33,041 bases of DNA, taken from positions 1 through 33,041 of the IMG/VR virus record IMGVR_UViG_3300021185_002402; one strand, given 5' to 3'. Every line of letters starts with the position of its first letter. Position 1 is the stretch's first letter. Source of the stretch: a virus. Shown here in pieces: positions 1 through 6,521 of this stretch. A program made the translations under genes and the position numbers. The notes under the pieces were generated by a model. It searched no databases. It had not been told where the DNA came from and saw only the letters and a program-made list of their open reading frames with translations.

Positions 1-10
1 ACTGGTCGAA

Positions 11-26
11 ACCCGCTTCGGCGGGT
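11..26. other. UUCG tetraloop hairpin at left edge
   Basis: ACCCGC-TTCG-GCGGGT is a perfect 6-bp stem closed by a very stable UUCG loop, 35 bases before the first gene. Neither strand has a clear U-tract after it (the minus strand reads only GGGTTTCG), so it may be a weak terminator or an mRNA 5'-end structure rather than a strong intrinsic terminator. Confidence 0.45.
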
Positions 27-60
27 CACGGGAATTCACCCGAACAATCTGGAGATTGAG

Positions 61-258
61 ATGAGCAATGTAATGGACACCATCCACAGCGGATGCAAAG
101 ACTTTTATTTTGGCTGGCTATCTGAGGTCAGAGATCAAGGGTCAATCAATATGTTTGCCGCCCCTTCCATCATGGCAGAAGAGTTTGACCTGACACTAAA
201 GCAGGCGACTCAGATTACCGCCGCGTGGATGGAATCATTTGAGGAGAACCAACAATGA
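61..258 (+). CDS. Hypothetical protein, 65 aa
   Basis: This small acidic soluble protein belongs to no family I recognise. It has no membrane segment. The C-terminal half, with a conserved-looking LKQATQITAAWMESF stretch, looks helical and could be a short helix-turn-helix-like fold, but that is a guess. ATG is preceded by CTGGAGATTGAG, giving a GGAG ribosome-binding site. Its stop overlaps the next start (ATGA), so it is probably the first gene of a coupled cluster of small genes running to about 2200. Confidence 0.75.
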   Translation: MSNVMDTIHSGCKDFYFGWLSEVRDQGSINMFAAPSIMAEEFDLTLKQATQITAAWMESFEENQQ

Positions 259-749
259 AAACTATCGACATGACCCCAACTTGGGAATCGCTTTTGCCAG
301 TGATGCTGGCGGTACTTGAGAACGGATCGTTTGAGAGCAAGCGAGACATTCGATCAGAGCTACAGCGCATGGCTCATGCCGCGGACCTTCAAGTGAAATT
401 GGAAAAAGACCGCAACCTGAGTTGGGCAACAGATAACTATCCACCCAAGTGGATGCGACCCGTCCTGTTGGCGCTGGTCAAAGCCATCCTGAAGCGAGGC
501 CACTCGGTCTCTATCTGGCTAGGAGACGACGAGCTAGTCATCGAGCGCTCAACCGACCTCCCCGAGATCATCAAGAACCTAGCCTCAGAGTTTTGGAACA
601 TGCTGATGATCGACGGCGATCTGGGCTGGTTCAGCCTGATCTACGACAACGGCCCAGAACACGATCCCATGGTGGTCATCAGTGACTACTCCGACAACAA
701 CCTGTGCAACGAAATCATCTCAGACATTGAAGAGGGGCTGGAGTCATGA
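255..749 (+). CDS. Hypothetical protein, 164 aa
   Basis: An acidic soluble protein with no recognised domain. It starts within the stop of the gene before (ATGA overlap) and ends in the same way against the next gene, so it is probably translationally coupled. The middle (about residues 75-110) is the most hydrophobic part but shows no membrane segment. Short frames open on the other frames here are shadows. Function is unknown; the position in a cluster of very small phage genes suggests an early accessory or host-modifying role, which is only inference. Confidence 0.75.
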   Translation: MKTIDMTPTWESLLPVMLAVLENGSFESKRDIRSELQRMAHAADLQVKLEKDRNLSWATDNYPPKWMRPVLLALVKAILKRGHSVSIWLGDDELVIERSTDLPEIIKNLASEFWNMLMIDGDLGWFSLIYDNGPEHDPMVVISDYSDNNLCNEIISDIEEGLES

Positions 750-1060
750 GGCACATCAAAGCAATTCAGTGGCATCAATTCGAGTCAGCAAAAGACGCCG
801 CAAACACGGCTTACCTTGCGCTCGTTCTGGACTCTGCCGAGGCAGATCAGGATCCCAATTATGAGGTTCAGATCTACTCACCGGAGGAGAGTCAGGAGCG
901 TGGCTATACCAGCGGCTGGCATGTGATCTGGGAGTGCGGCCCCGCAGATTGGGGGGTCTCACAGTCAATGGAGGTTATTAGCGGCGGCATGATCCCGCCG
1001 TGGGGCTACTGCGAGACCTATTGGGGATTCGATTTGATCTTTAACGAGGAGGAGGCATGA
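746..1060 (+). CDS. Hypothetical protein, 104 aa
   Basis: An acidic, aromatic-rich soluble protein without a recognised family. The C-terminal half is rich in Trp, Gly and Tyr (GWHVIWECGPADWG, then PPWGYCETYWGF), which suggests a compact beta fold. It overlaps the preceding and following genes by ATGA junctions, so it sits inside the same coupled operon. No catalytic motif is visible. Confidence 0.75.
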   Translation: MRHIKAIQWHQFESAKDAANTAYLALVLDSAEADQDPNYEVQIYSPEESQERGYTSGWHVIWECGPADWGVSQSMEVISGGMIPPWGYCETYWGFDLIFNEEEA

Positions 1061-1272
1061 GCAACGTAATCGATATTGAGTCGGCGCGTGGTGACAGTGA
1101 GCGCGAGGTAATACTGACCGCCGCAGGACAGTTCGAGAAGCTGGGCGACGAGGCAATTTTTTTATTGCAGACCTCTTCAGATCAGAAACAGATCGAGCAA
1201 GCAATCGCGATGATTCGCTACCTTGGTGCCAAGCTAGATGAACTTGAGCATGAAGGGATTGAGATCGAATGA
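1057..1272 (+). CDS. Hypothetical protein, 71 aa
   Basis: A short acidic protein, mostly helical by composition, with Glu/Lys/Leu heptad-like spacing in the last 45 residues that could form a small coiled coil. ATG lies in an ATGA overlap with the upstream stop, after GAGGAGG in the end of the upstream gene, which is a strong ribosome-binding site and supports the start. No family is recognised. Confidence 0.75.
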   Translation: MSNVIDIESARGDSEREVILTAAGQFEKLGDEAIFLLQTSSDQKQIEQAIAMIRYLGAKLDELEHEGIEIE

Positions 1273-1490
1273 AGATGGTAACGGTTGACGAATCAGCAGT
1301 TGAAGAGTCGAAGGTTGGACACCTGATTGCTGACGTTGAAAAAGGATTCGGGTTTCTGTGCTTGGATCCAGACGATGTCTTCATGGAGATGCCCTATTCA
1401 GTTCAAAAGAAAATCATCGAGGACTGGGTCGATCTGCTAGGACAGATCTCCTCTTTTCTTGAAGACGAAAACGGAGGATCGATTCAATGA
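1269..1490 (+). CDS. Hypothetical protein, 73 aa
   Basis: A small acidic protein of unknown function. It is joined to both neighbours by 4-base ATGA overlaps. There is no membrane segment or recognisable motif. The very acidic composition is shared with the other proteins of this cluster. Confidence 0.7.
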   Translation: MKMVTVDESAVEESKVGHLIADVEKGFGFLCLDPDDVFMEMPYSVQKKIIEDWVDLLGQISSFLEDENGGSIQ

Positions 1491-1579
1491 ATATTCCAGA
1501 GCAGTGGGTTGCCCTTGCCGCAACACTCGCACTTTATTTTTCATTTCTATTTTACGAATTAGCAATTGTAGGAGGATGA
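1487..1579 (+). CDS. Single-pass membrane mini-protein, 30 aa
   Basis: This very short frame reads MNIPEQW, then a hydrophobic stretch of about 20 residues ending near Glu24, then a short tail. It begins in an ATGA overlap with the preceding gene, after ACGGAGGATCG, which is a clear ribosome-binding site. The length and composition fit a single transmembrane helix. It fills what would otherwise be a 90-base gap in a tightly packed operon. Function is unknown; small phage membrane proteins of this kind often affect host membrane processes or lysis, but nothing here shows which. Confidence 0.6.
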   Translation: MNIPEQWVALAATLALYFSFLFYELAIVGG

Positions 1580-1583
1580 CATC

Positions 1584-1811
1584 ATGGACGAATTAGAATT
1601 TCAGTTTTTTGATCTGCTGAAAAAGCATGACTTTTGGTACACCTACTCGGACGATCACCGAGCTTACAAGAAGGGGTCTGCTCAGAGGATTATCATCGGC
1701 GATTGGATCAAAGAGCATCCTAACTTGAAGTGGGTATGGGATAGCTTTTGCAGGGCCATGGAGGAACACAAAAATCCCATGAGCTTGGAGGAGATCCGAC
1801 GTGATTACTAA
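1584..1811 (+). CDS. Hypothetical phage protein, 75 aa
   Basis: The protein has a short helical N-terminus and a WYTYSDDHRAYKKGSAQ segment that resembles a small protein seen in many phages; I cannot name the family. ATG follows GTAGGAGGATGACATC, an excellent ribosome-binding site that also contains the stop of the 30-residue membrane protein. Its end overlaps the next gene, which starts with GTG inside its last codons. Confidence 0.75.
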   Translation: MDELEFQFFDLLKKHDFWYTYSDDHRAYKKGSAQRIIIGDWIKEHPNLKWVWDSFCRAMEEHKNPMSLEEIRRDY

Positions 1812-2202
1812 GGTAAGCTCGGAGACGATGGCCCGTGTCGCGGAGGAAAGATCCCGTGGCAGACCTTGGAAGTGCGTGGTTGACGTAACGGAGAACATTC
1901 CAGAACATAGACTAAGAAAATACCTGCGCCTGTACAATAAATTTGGCGCAGATTACTTTCCAAAAGAGGAGCATATGAATAGCTCTGGTCAATACAATAT
2001 TGAACTCAAGCGAATGGTTGAAAAGCATTCCTTGACGCGCAATGAGGTGGCTTTTCTGATCAATGCCCCGCTGGAAACGGTTCGCAACTGGCTCAGAAAC
2101 CCATCGGCCAAAGGCTATCGAGCAATGCCCAGCTACGCGCTGGAGCTACTCAAAATAAAGGTGGATTTGGAACTCGAAGAAATGCGACGGGATACGGATT
2201 AG
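1801..2202 (+). CDS. Helix-turn-helix protein, 133 aa
   Basis: The start is GTG, chosen because GGAGGAG lies seven bases upstream; an ATG at 1828 is the alternative. The C-terminal half (about residues 66-125) reads as a helix-turn-helix: a TRNEVAFLINAPLETVRNWLR stretch typical of XRE-type or phage DNA-binding proteins, followed by a basic segment. The N-terminal half (RVAEERSRGRPWKCVV and onward) may be a second small HTH. The likely role is transcriptional control of the left cluster or of the opposing replication operon. Its last 53 bases overlap the convergent gene on the minus strand. Confidence 0.7.
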   Translation: MITKVSSETMARVAEERSRGRPWKCVVDVTENIPEHRLRKYLRLYNKFGADYFPKEEHMNSSGQYNIELKRMVEKHSLTRNEVAFLINAPLETVRNWLRNPSAKGYRAMPSYALELLKIKVDLELEEMRRDTD

Positions 2203-2395
2203 GTTCATCGACCTCGCCCGATAGACTATCCCCGACCAACTCAAAGAAACCGAACCAGTTACCATCGTCCGACGTTCCCGTCACCAAGTACCAGCCCTCG
2301 ATCTCGGGGGCTGTTTCATCAAAGTAATTCCAGCCTTCGCGGTGAAGAAAGACGACGTTGTCCTTCCGCTCAAGAACTTGTGCGGCTTCAGTCAT
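2150..2395 (-). CDS. Hypothetical protein, 81 aa
   Basis: A small acidic protein, the last gene of the leftward replication/nuclease operon. Its middle (GWYLVTGTSDDGNWFGFFELVG) looks like a compact antiparallel beta domain. It is found nine bases after the end of the upstream gene. Its 3' end runs 53 bases into the HTH gene on the other strand, an unusual convergent coding overlap with no room for a terminator between the two operons. No family is recognised. Confidence 0.65.
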   Translation of the reverse strand: MTEAAQVLERKDNVVFLHREGWNYFDETAPEIEGWYLVTGTSDDGNWFGFFELVGDSLSGEVDEPNPYPVAFLRVPNPPLF

Positions 2396-2404
2396 TAAGA
2401 TCCC

Positions 2405-2689
2405 CTAGTTAAATTTGCGCCGCCGCCAGAGTCTTTGCACCCCGAGTTTTACCTCGTCTCGAATGCCGTCCAGCGCTCCGTCGCAGTCAGGATAAGTATC
2501 TAGAACTCGCCGCCGTTCTTCTAGACTTGACAGATCTGCGATATTTGAACTGACCGCAATTAGGGCTAGACGCATCGCAAGTGTATGAAATTGAGGGCTT
2601 AATTTTTCGTGGATATGAGCCTTAATTTCAGGATACGTTAGGTGCCTTGCCGCTTCCATGTAAACGGCCCTTAATTCAGGGGGACGCAA
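2405..2689 (-). CDS. Hypothetical protein, 94 aa
   Basis: A helical basic protein ending in LWRRRKFN. The TTG start overlaps the upstream nuclease gene by 14 bases and has GAGAGAACC before it. An ATG at 2659, with a weaker AAGG site, would give 84 residues, and I cannot decide between them. No family is recognised. Its place directly behind a Holliday-junction-resolvase-like nuclease suggests a DNA-metabolism role, which is inference. Confidence 0.6.
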   Translation of the reverse strand: MRPPELRAVYMEAARHLTYPEIKAHIHEKLSPQFHTLAMRLALIAVSSNIADLSSLEERRRVLDTYPDCDGALDGIRDEVKLGVQRLWRRRKFN

Positions 2690-3077
2690 GGTTCTCTCGC
2701 ATGACCATTACAAAGTCATTCCAATCCATCGTCGCCCTACTCTCGGTGCTTCGGGGGAGATCTGGGTTGATTGCGTAAAGCGGAACGACACAAAGCGTCT
2801 TGGCCCTGTCGAACCGATACACCAGCGCCGGTATCAAGTCGTTAGCCTTTCCCGCCGCGACCACCTGATCCCACCACGCCCGATGCGGGACGCAACCTTG
2901 GCTGTATCGCTTGCACTCGATAGCAAACGGCCCCACCACTATGTCGGGCAAGCTGTTCTCTCGATACTGATCTAGGATCCGCTTGATCGGCTCATCGACT
3001 ATCGTGCCTAGCTCTTCGCGTAAGGCGTGAACGATCTCACGCTCGTAGTTATGCCCCTTCGTTCGTGAGTTGACCAT
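2676..3077 (-). CDS. Holliday-junction-resolvase-like PD-(D/E)xK nuclease
   Basis: This 133-residue protein fits the small phage resolvase/restriction-like fold. It opens with NSRTKGHNYEREIV, where Glu13 would be the first acidic residue. It has LPD at residues 43-45 and E54-C-K56 in FAIECKRY, forming the PD...ExK catalytic set that binds a metal ion and cleaves phosphodiester bonds. A role in resolving branched replication or recombination intermediates before packaging is likely by family. It overlaps its upstream neighbour by 29 bases. It could instead be a VRR-NUC-like nuclease; the fold call is stronger than the exact substrate. Confidence 0.75.
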   Translation of the reverse strand: MVNSRTKGHNYEREIVHALREELGTIVDEPIKRILDQYRENSLPDIVVGPFAIECKRYSQGCVPHRAWWDQVVAAGKANDLIPALVYRFDRAKTLCVVPLYAINPDLPRSTESRATMDWNDFVMVMRENLASP

Positions 3078-3333
3078 CGTCGCTCCTCCACTTCATTCTC
3101 ATCCACTTAGTGCGCCAGTTGACTAGCTCATAGAGCGCGTGTGTCCTTCCGTAATCACCCGAACTGAGCGCCATCCTCACCCTCCCCGTGCTGACGCCAT
3201 ACTCAATGAGGAGCTTCACATCGACCTTGGAGATGCCCAGCATTGGTCCAGCCTCCTTAGTGGTGAACGTAACGACGTTCATATCCCCCATGCGGTTTAA
3301 GAGACCGTGGAATCGTGATTTGTTTTCTCTCAT
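3049..3333 (-). CDS. Hypothetical protein, possible HTH, 94 aa
   Basis: A basic protein with FTTKEAGPMLGISKVDVKLL near residues 23-42, which has the spacing of a helix-turn-helix recognition unit. The C-terminus is rich in Trp, Arg and Lys, consistent with nucleic-acid binding. The start lies in an ATGA overlap with the DUF3310 gene upstream. I do not recognise a named family. Confidence 0.6.
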   Translation of the reverse strand: MRENKSRFHGLLNRMGDMNVVTFTTKEAGPMLGISKVDVKLLIEYGVSTGRVRMALSSGDYGRTHALYELVNWRTKWMRMKWRSDDGQLTNEGA

Positions 3334-3596
3334 TTTTTCCCGCCGTCATTTTTTTCCAGAGCAACCATCGCGAGCAGGCAGTAATGTGCCATCTTCAAGA
3401 TGTCGTGCTTGGGATCTGCACCCTCTTTCTTTCCGAGGCGAGCGGCGTACTTGATGACACAAGCCATCGCGTGATCCATGCCGTACCCTGCATCGATAAT
3501 CAGATCGATAGCTTGAGTGCCATTCTTCGCGTAATGCTCGCCATAAGTACCCAGTACATAGGACTCGAGATCCTTCAGCGCTTGCTTCTCTTTCAT
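3330..3596 (-). CDS. DUF3310-family (SaV-like) protein
   Basis: The 88-residue protein has the DUF3310 signature in its second half: an acidic/Gly segment, then CVIKYAARLGKKEGADPKHD followed by ILKMAHYCL. This family includes T7 gp1.7, a nucleotide kinase acting on dGMP/dTMP, and staphylococcal phage SaV proteins; most members are uncharacterised. A role in phage nucleotide metabolism is therefore possible but not shown. It is coupled to both neighbours by ATGA overlaps. Confidence 0.75.
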   Translation of the reverse strand: MKEKQALKDLESYVLGTYGEHYAKNGTQAIDLIIDAGYGMDHAMACVIKYAARLGKKEGADPKHDILKMAHYCLLAMVALEKNDGGKK

Positions 3597-4093
3597 TGCA
3601 TAACCTCAATTTCTTTAAATATTCTTTTGAGAGACTCCATGTCGTTTAGGGCGGAGTGCTTCATCTTTCCCCCGTCCCTTTTCTCCACCATCCCTCCGCT
3701 TGTTGTCTGTCCTTTCTTAACTCGCTGACAGTCCTGCCAATAATCTTTCTTCTTTATCCACCCGCCAAAATGCACTGCGTCATCGTGGAGGCTGGCAAAG
3801 ACATAAAGCTGACAACCAAAGTGCATTTGAGTGTCGTTGACGTGGGTATCAAACAGGTTGTGATCGTAAGGAACTGTTCGCTTTTTGGTTTTCACATCGA
3901 CTGTGATGTCGCGATATTTGAGATGCACAATGAAGTCGTAATGATCGACTTCAGAGCCGCAAGAAGTGAACGCGAATCGGTTATACAAAAGCCATTCTTG
4001 AAACGCCTTCTCACCCATGTATCCAGTGTCTTGACCAGACCCATCCTTCAAGATCGTTGTCGTGTTGTAGGCACTGCCAGTTGAATATCCCAC
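3593..4093 (-). CDS. Predicted PD-(D/E)xK-type endonuclease
   Basis: In this 166-residue protein, Glu28 (GYMGEKAFQEWL), Asp53 (DHYDFIV) and D66-V-K68 (ITVDVKTKKR) give the E...D...DxK pattern of the restriction-endonuclease-like fold. The last acidic position is Asp rather than Glu, which is common. The N-terminus contains a Ser/Thr-rich lead. It probably cuts DNA during host takeover or recombination. It ends in an ATGA overlap with the DUF3310 gene and starts three bases after the HNH/Ref-like gene. Confidence 0.65.
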   Translation of the reverse strand: MGYSTGSAYNTTTILKDGSGQDTGYMGEKAFQEWLLYNRFAFTSCGSEVDHYDFIVHLKYRDITVDVKTKKRTVPYDHNLFDTHVNDTQMHFGCQLYVFASLHDDAVHFGGWIKKKDYWQDCQRVKKGQTTSGGMVEKRDGGKMKHSALNDMESLKRIFKEIEVMQ

Positions 4094-4096
4094 TGC

Positions 4097-4405
4097 TTAC
4101 TCTCCTCTCGCCTCGAGAACCAATTGCTCAACCTCAAACATAAGATCCATCTCCGTCCCATAGCGCTCTTCAAAGCGACGTTTGAATGGGTGCCTGCTGA
4201 TGAACAACGGGTTAGAGGAACCTTCTCGGTGATGGAAATAACAAAGCGGGAGGATGTGGTAATGAGCGCCCGTCTTTGTCTTGCCGTCGATGTGATGGAT
4301 CTCGGCAGGAGTCCGCTTCCCCTCTTTCCTGCACACAATGCAACCGAGTGACGCGACATCATTCATCCATCGCTTCTCATCCGCTGTAGGTGTGCGCCCC
4401 TTCAT
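4097..4405 (-). CDS. HNH/Ref-like RecA-dependent nuclease
   Basis: The 102-residue protein has C22-x2-C25, then AEIHHIDG (His37-His38), C55-x2-H58-H59 and a later His72, which matches the zinc-binding beta-beta-alpha HNH layout of P1 Ref. Ref makes RecA-dependent double-strand cuts and stimulates recombination. The length equals the C-terminal globular domain of Ref without its long basic N-terminal arm. A general HNH endonuclease is the alternative. It overlaps the ribbon-helix-helix gene (ATGA), placing it in the replication/recombination operon. Confidence 0.75.
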   Translation of the reverse strand: MKGRTPTADEKRWMNDVASLGCIVCRKEGKRTPAEIHHIDGKTKTGAHYHILPLCYFHHREGSSNPLFISRHPFKRRFEERYGTEMDLMFEVEQLVLEARGE

Positions 4406-4599
4406 TCTTCTGGAGGCCTCCCCATGATTGCTTGGACAGCTACCGGCTTGCGGCCATGGCTCTCCAGAACTGCGTTGACTCCATCGACCAGTAATGCGGT
4501 CACTGATGTCTTTTCCTTTCTCGCCAAAATCTTCAGCGATTGCATGGCCTTCTCGTTCAATCTGAACGGCATGACTACTCTTGCTTCCCGTTTGCTCAT
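4402..4599 (-). CDS. Ribbon-helix-helix DNA-binding protein
   Basis: A 65-residue protein with the Arc/MetJ-type layout: a short beta strand (VVMPFRLN, residues 8-15), helix A (EKAMQSLKILARKEK) and helix B (SVTALLVDGVNAVLESH). Such proteins dimerise through the strand and bind operators. It probably represses a phage or host promoter. It is bound to both neighbours by ATGA overlaps. Confidence 0.75.
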   Translation of the reverse strand: MSKREARVVMPFRLNEKAMQSLKILARKEKTSVTALLVDGVNAVLESHGRKPVAVQAIMGRPPEE

Positions 4600-4931
4600 C
4601 CCTTGTATGCCCTCTGCTCTAGTCGGTTACTTGCTTTGTGCGAGCGCCATTGCTCGAACTCTATTTCGCAGGCTCTAAACTCTGCCTTCGCCGCCGCCAA
4701 CATTCCCTTGGCCACGCCCCTGTTAAGTCGGGAGTTAAAAACATCCCCCTGCTCGTCGGCAGATCTCATCTGCGCGGCGGCAGTCTTGCTCCCATCCACC
4801 TCGGCCTGCACCATCGCCTTGGCATACGTCATCTTTTCCTGCGCCTCGGCCCGAGCGATGGCCTCCTCGGCCTCTCGCATCTGCTCGCCTGCGGCCCTGA
4901 TCTTGATCGCGAACTGCTCCTCTTCAATCAT
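4596..4931 (-). CDS. Coiled-coil protein, 111 aa
   Basis: The start was set at the ATG at 4931, which forms an ATGA overlap with the stop of the helicase gene; a longer frame reaches further upstream but would lie inside the helicase. The protein is almost wholly helical, rich in Ala/Glu/Lys/Gln, with clear heptads over about residues 5-90. It has no catalytic motif. A structural or accessory role beside the helicase (loader, clamp or annealing partner) is possible but unsupported by a family match. Confidence 0.65.
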   Translation of the reverse strand: MIEEEQFAIKIRAAGEQMREAEEAIARAEAQEKMTYAKAMVQAEVDGSKTAAAQMRSADEQGDVFNSRLNRGVAKGMLAAAKAEFRACEIEFEQWRSHKASNRLEQRAYKG

Positions 4932-5884
4932 TGCTCTAACTCCGGTCTGTACTGGCGAGGCTTGCTCCCCTTTGTGTGAAATGCTCTGGCCTCTGTGCGC
5001 CACAGACCGATGTTTGACTCAAAGCCAGACAGGCGTTGCTTCTTTACCATCAGGGTCACGTCAGGCTGGGCTAGTAATTCAAGATCGTCATCGCGGTGAG
5101 GAGAGCCTTGCTCGATCCAAAACTCCCTATCTTTTTTCTTCTTGTTGGCCCAGCAAGCAATCACGTTCATGGCGTTATCAGCAAGCCCACCACTTCCCTT
5201 ACAGTCATCGATGACAGGACGTGGGTTATCGCCATCCGAGTGACCCCCTTTGCGTGAGTGATGAACGAGAATGAGATGAGCGTCGTGGGCGCGTACCAGA
5301 TTGGTTAACTCAACAACAAAGTCCCGCTCAAGGTTGAGGTCATTCAACGGCATGGTGATGCGCTGTAAGCAGTCCAAGACGATTAGCTTGCAACCCTTGC
5401 CGAGCATGTGATTTACCTTGGCAATCGCACTGTGCGGCTTGTCTACCATTTCATTGACCACATAGAGGTATTGATCCATCAGCTTCATGCACTTCGTGAC
5501 AAACTCATCTGGCGTGTTGACGCTGTCGGCAAGCTGATCGGATAGCAGGCTCAAAAGGTAGGGTGTATCCATCTCATAGGAGACGTAACCCACCTTGATC
5601 TTGTGCATCAGGTAATCAGCTACTAGGTAATTTGCGACGGTGGATTTGTAGGATCCACGACTTCCAAACAGGATGGTTACCTCGCGTGGACGCAGTGCAA
5701 ACTTGTCACCGTGGCGATCCCAAAACGGAAAGAACGCATCCTTGTTGACGCCGTGCTTTCTAAACTCCAGCACGTTGTCGGTAAACTCCCCTGCCGAGAA
5801 CACGTTCGCCATGCCCTCTAGCGAAGAGTTAACGTCGAGATCTTCGAGTTGCATGAACTCGCTGTCGGTAGGTTTCCTAGACAT
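4928..5884 (-). CDS. RepA/DnaB-like replicative helicase (RecA-fold ATPase)
   Basis: The 318-residue protein has a RecA-type ATPase core. Walker A is GSRGSYKS at 74-81, Walker B is LIVLD at 167-171, and a conserved strand LILVHHSRKGG lies at 204-214 followed by KGSGGLADNA at 229-238, the DnaB/RepA motif order. The Gly before the Walker Lys is replaced by Tyr, a change also known in RepA/AAA_25-like phage proteins. It probably unwinds DNA at the phage fork. ATG 5884 was chosen because it sits just past the upstream stop with AAAGGACG before it; a longer frame exists but overlaps the initiator gene by more than 100 bases. Confidence 0.8.
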   Translation of the reverse strand: MSRKPTDSEFMQLEDLDVNSSLEGMANVFSAGEFTDNVLEFRKHGVNKDAFFPFWDRHGDKFALRPREVTILFGSRGSYKSTVANYLVADYLMHKIKVGYVSYEMDTPYLLSLLSDQLADSVNTPDEFVTKCMKLMDQYLYVVNEMVDKPHSAIAKVNHMLGKGCKLIVLDCLQRITMPLNDLNLERDFVVELTNLVRAHDAHLILVHHSRKGGHSDGDNPRPVIDDCKGSGGLADNAMNVIACWANKKKKDREFWIEQGSPHRDDDLELLAQPDVTLMVKKQRLSGFESNIGLWRTEARAFHTKGSKPRQYRPELEQ

Positions 5885-6521
5885 AAAGTTCGTCGTCCTT
5901 TTGCTCGGGCGCAGAAACTTCATCAAGCCAGCGCTCGTTGTTGAGGTATGTGGAGGGGTGCAAAATGTATCGAGGGTCGGAAGACCATTCACGCGAGCGG
6001 AGATCTTTCTCGATCAACTTCAACGTGGCCAAATCCATATTGCTCATCTTGGATATGGCCTTGGACTTGGCGATCTTCTTCGGAAACAGAGACCAATTCT
6101 TAGCTATTTGGTCATCCTTTTCTGTCCCGTGACTGTCCCGTGACTGTCCCGTGACTGTCACGTTCTGTTCTTTATTCTTTATTCTTAATTCTTCTTCTTT
6201 AGACAGCTTCTCTTTTGCTCTTTGCCTTCTCTTCCTAGCGGCACCTGTCGCGTCCGAACTTTGCTTGTCTTCCCAGTTGATGATGCCCCAGTCAGAAGTG
6301 ATCAGATCCACGTCCATCAATCGGTCTTTCACCGCGTCCATTTCTACCGCGCTCAGCCCGAGGTGGACGCTGAGCATCTTGTCTCTCAACGTCGCATCCT
6401 GATCCAGCGTCCCGTCCGCCTTCGCGCACATAAGCGAGACGTAGTGCCAGCGATCTTCAAAGGCAAGGATTCTGAGGCGGGGATGCTGGGCTAGTTCGGT
6501 GTACAACTTGAACCACTTCAC
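5877..6521 (-). CDS. Replication initiator / DnaT-like replisome organiser
   Basis: The 214-residue protein starts with KWFKLYTELAQHPRLR and a winged-helix-like N-domain. A charged linker (about residues 95-135) follows, then a C-terminal segment ending in YILHPSTYLNNERWLDE, the signature of phage initiator and helicase-loader proteins. It should bind the origin and recruit the helicase encoded just downstream. The start is GTG in a GTGA overlap with the primase-like gene, with TTGGAG upstream. The linker DNA carries the 11-bp repeats at 6122-6165, so origin and initiator gene are probably one, as in lambda O. Confidence 0.75.
   Translation of the reverse strand: MKWFKLYTELAQHPRLRILAFEDRWHYVSLMCAKADGTLDQDATLRDKMLSVHLGLSAVEMDAVKDRLMDVDLITSDWGIINWEDKQSSDATGAARKRRQRAKEKLSKEEELRIKNKEQNVTVTGQSRDSHGTEKDDQIAKNWSLFPKKIAKSKAISKMSNMDLATLKLIEKDLRSREWSSDPRYILHPSTYLNNERWLDEVSAPEQKDDELYV
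6122..6165. repeat. Iteron-like 11-bp direct repeats, candidate origin
   Basis: The unit CTGTCCCGTGA occurs at 6122-6132, 6133-6143 and 6144-6154, followed by a degraded fourth copy CTGTCACGTTC at 6155-6165. The period of 11 is about one helical turn and is not a multiple of three, so the repeat is not explained by a protein repeat. It is followed at once by the AT-rich tract at 6163-6201. Confidence 0.7.
6163..6201. other. AT-rich, strand-biased tract beside iterons (candidate unwinding element)
   Basis: The plus strand is almost pure pyrimidine with T dominating (several TTCTTTATTCTT-like units), giving A-rich mRNA on the coding strand. It lies directly beside the 11-bp repeats and could be where the duplex opens. 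It encodes part of the Lys/Glu-rich linker of the initiator. Confidence 0.5.

Noticed and set aside
4932-5003. Longer N-terminus for the coiled-coil protein
   Set aside because: It would overlap the helicase gene by 76 bases, while the ATG at 4931 gives the ATGA overlap usual in this operon.
5641-5690. Helicase inactivated because the Walker A Gly is replaced by Tyr
   Set aside because: GSRGSYKS-type P-loops are known in RepA/AAA_25-like phage ATPases, so the change is not evidence of loss of function.
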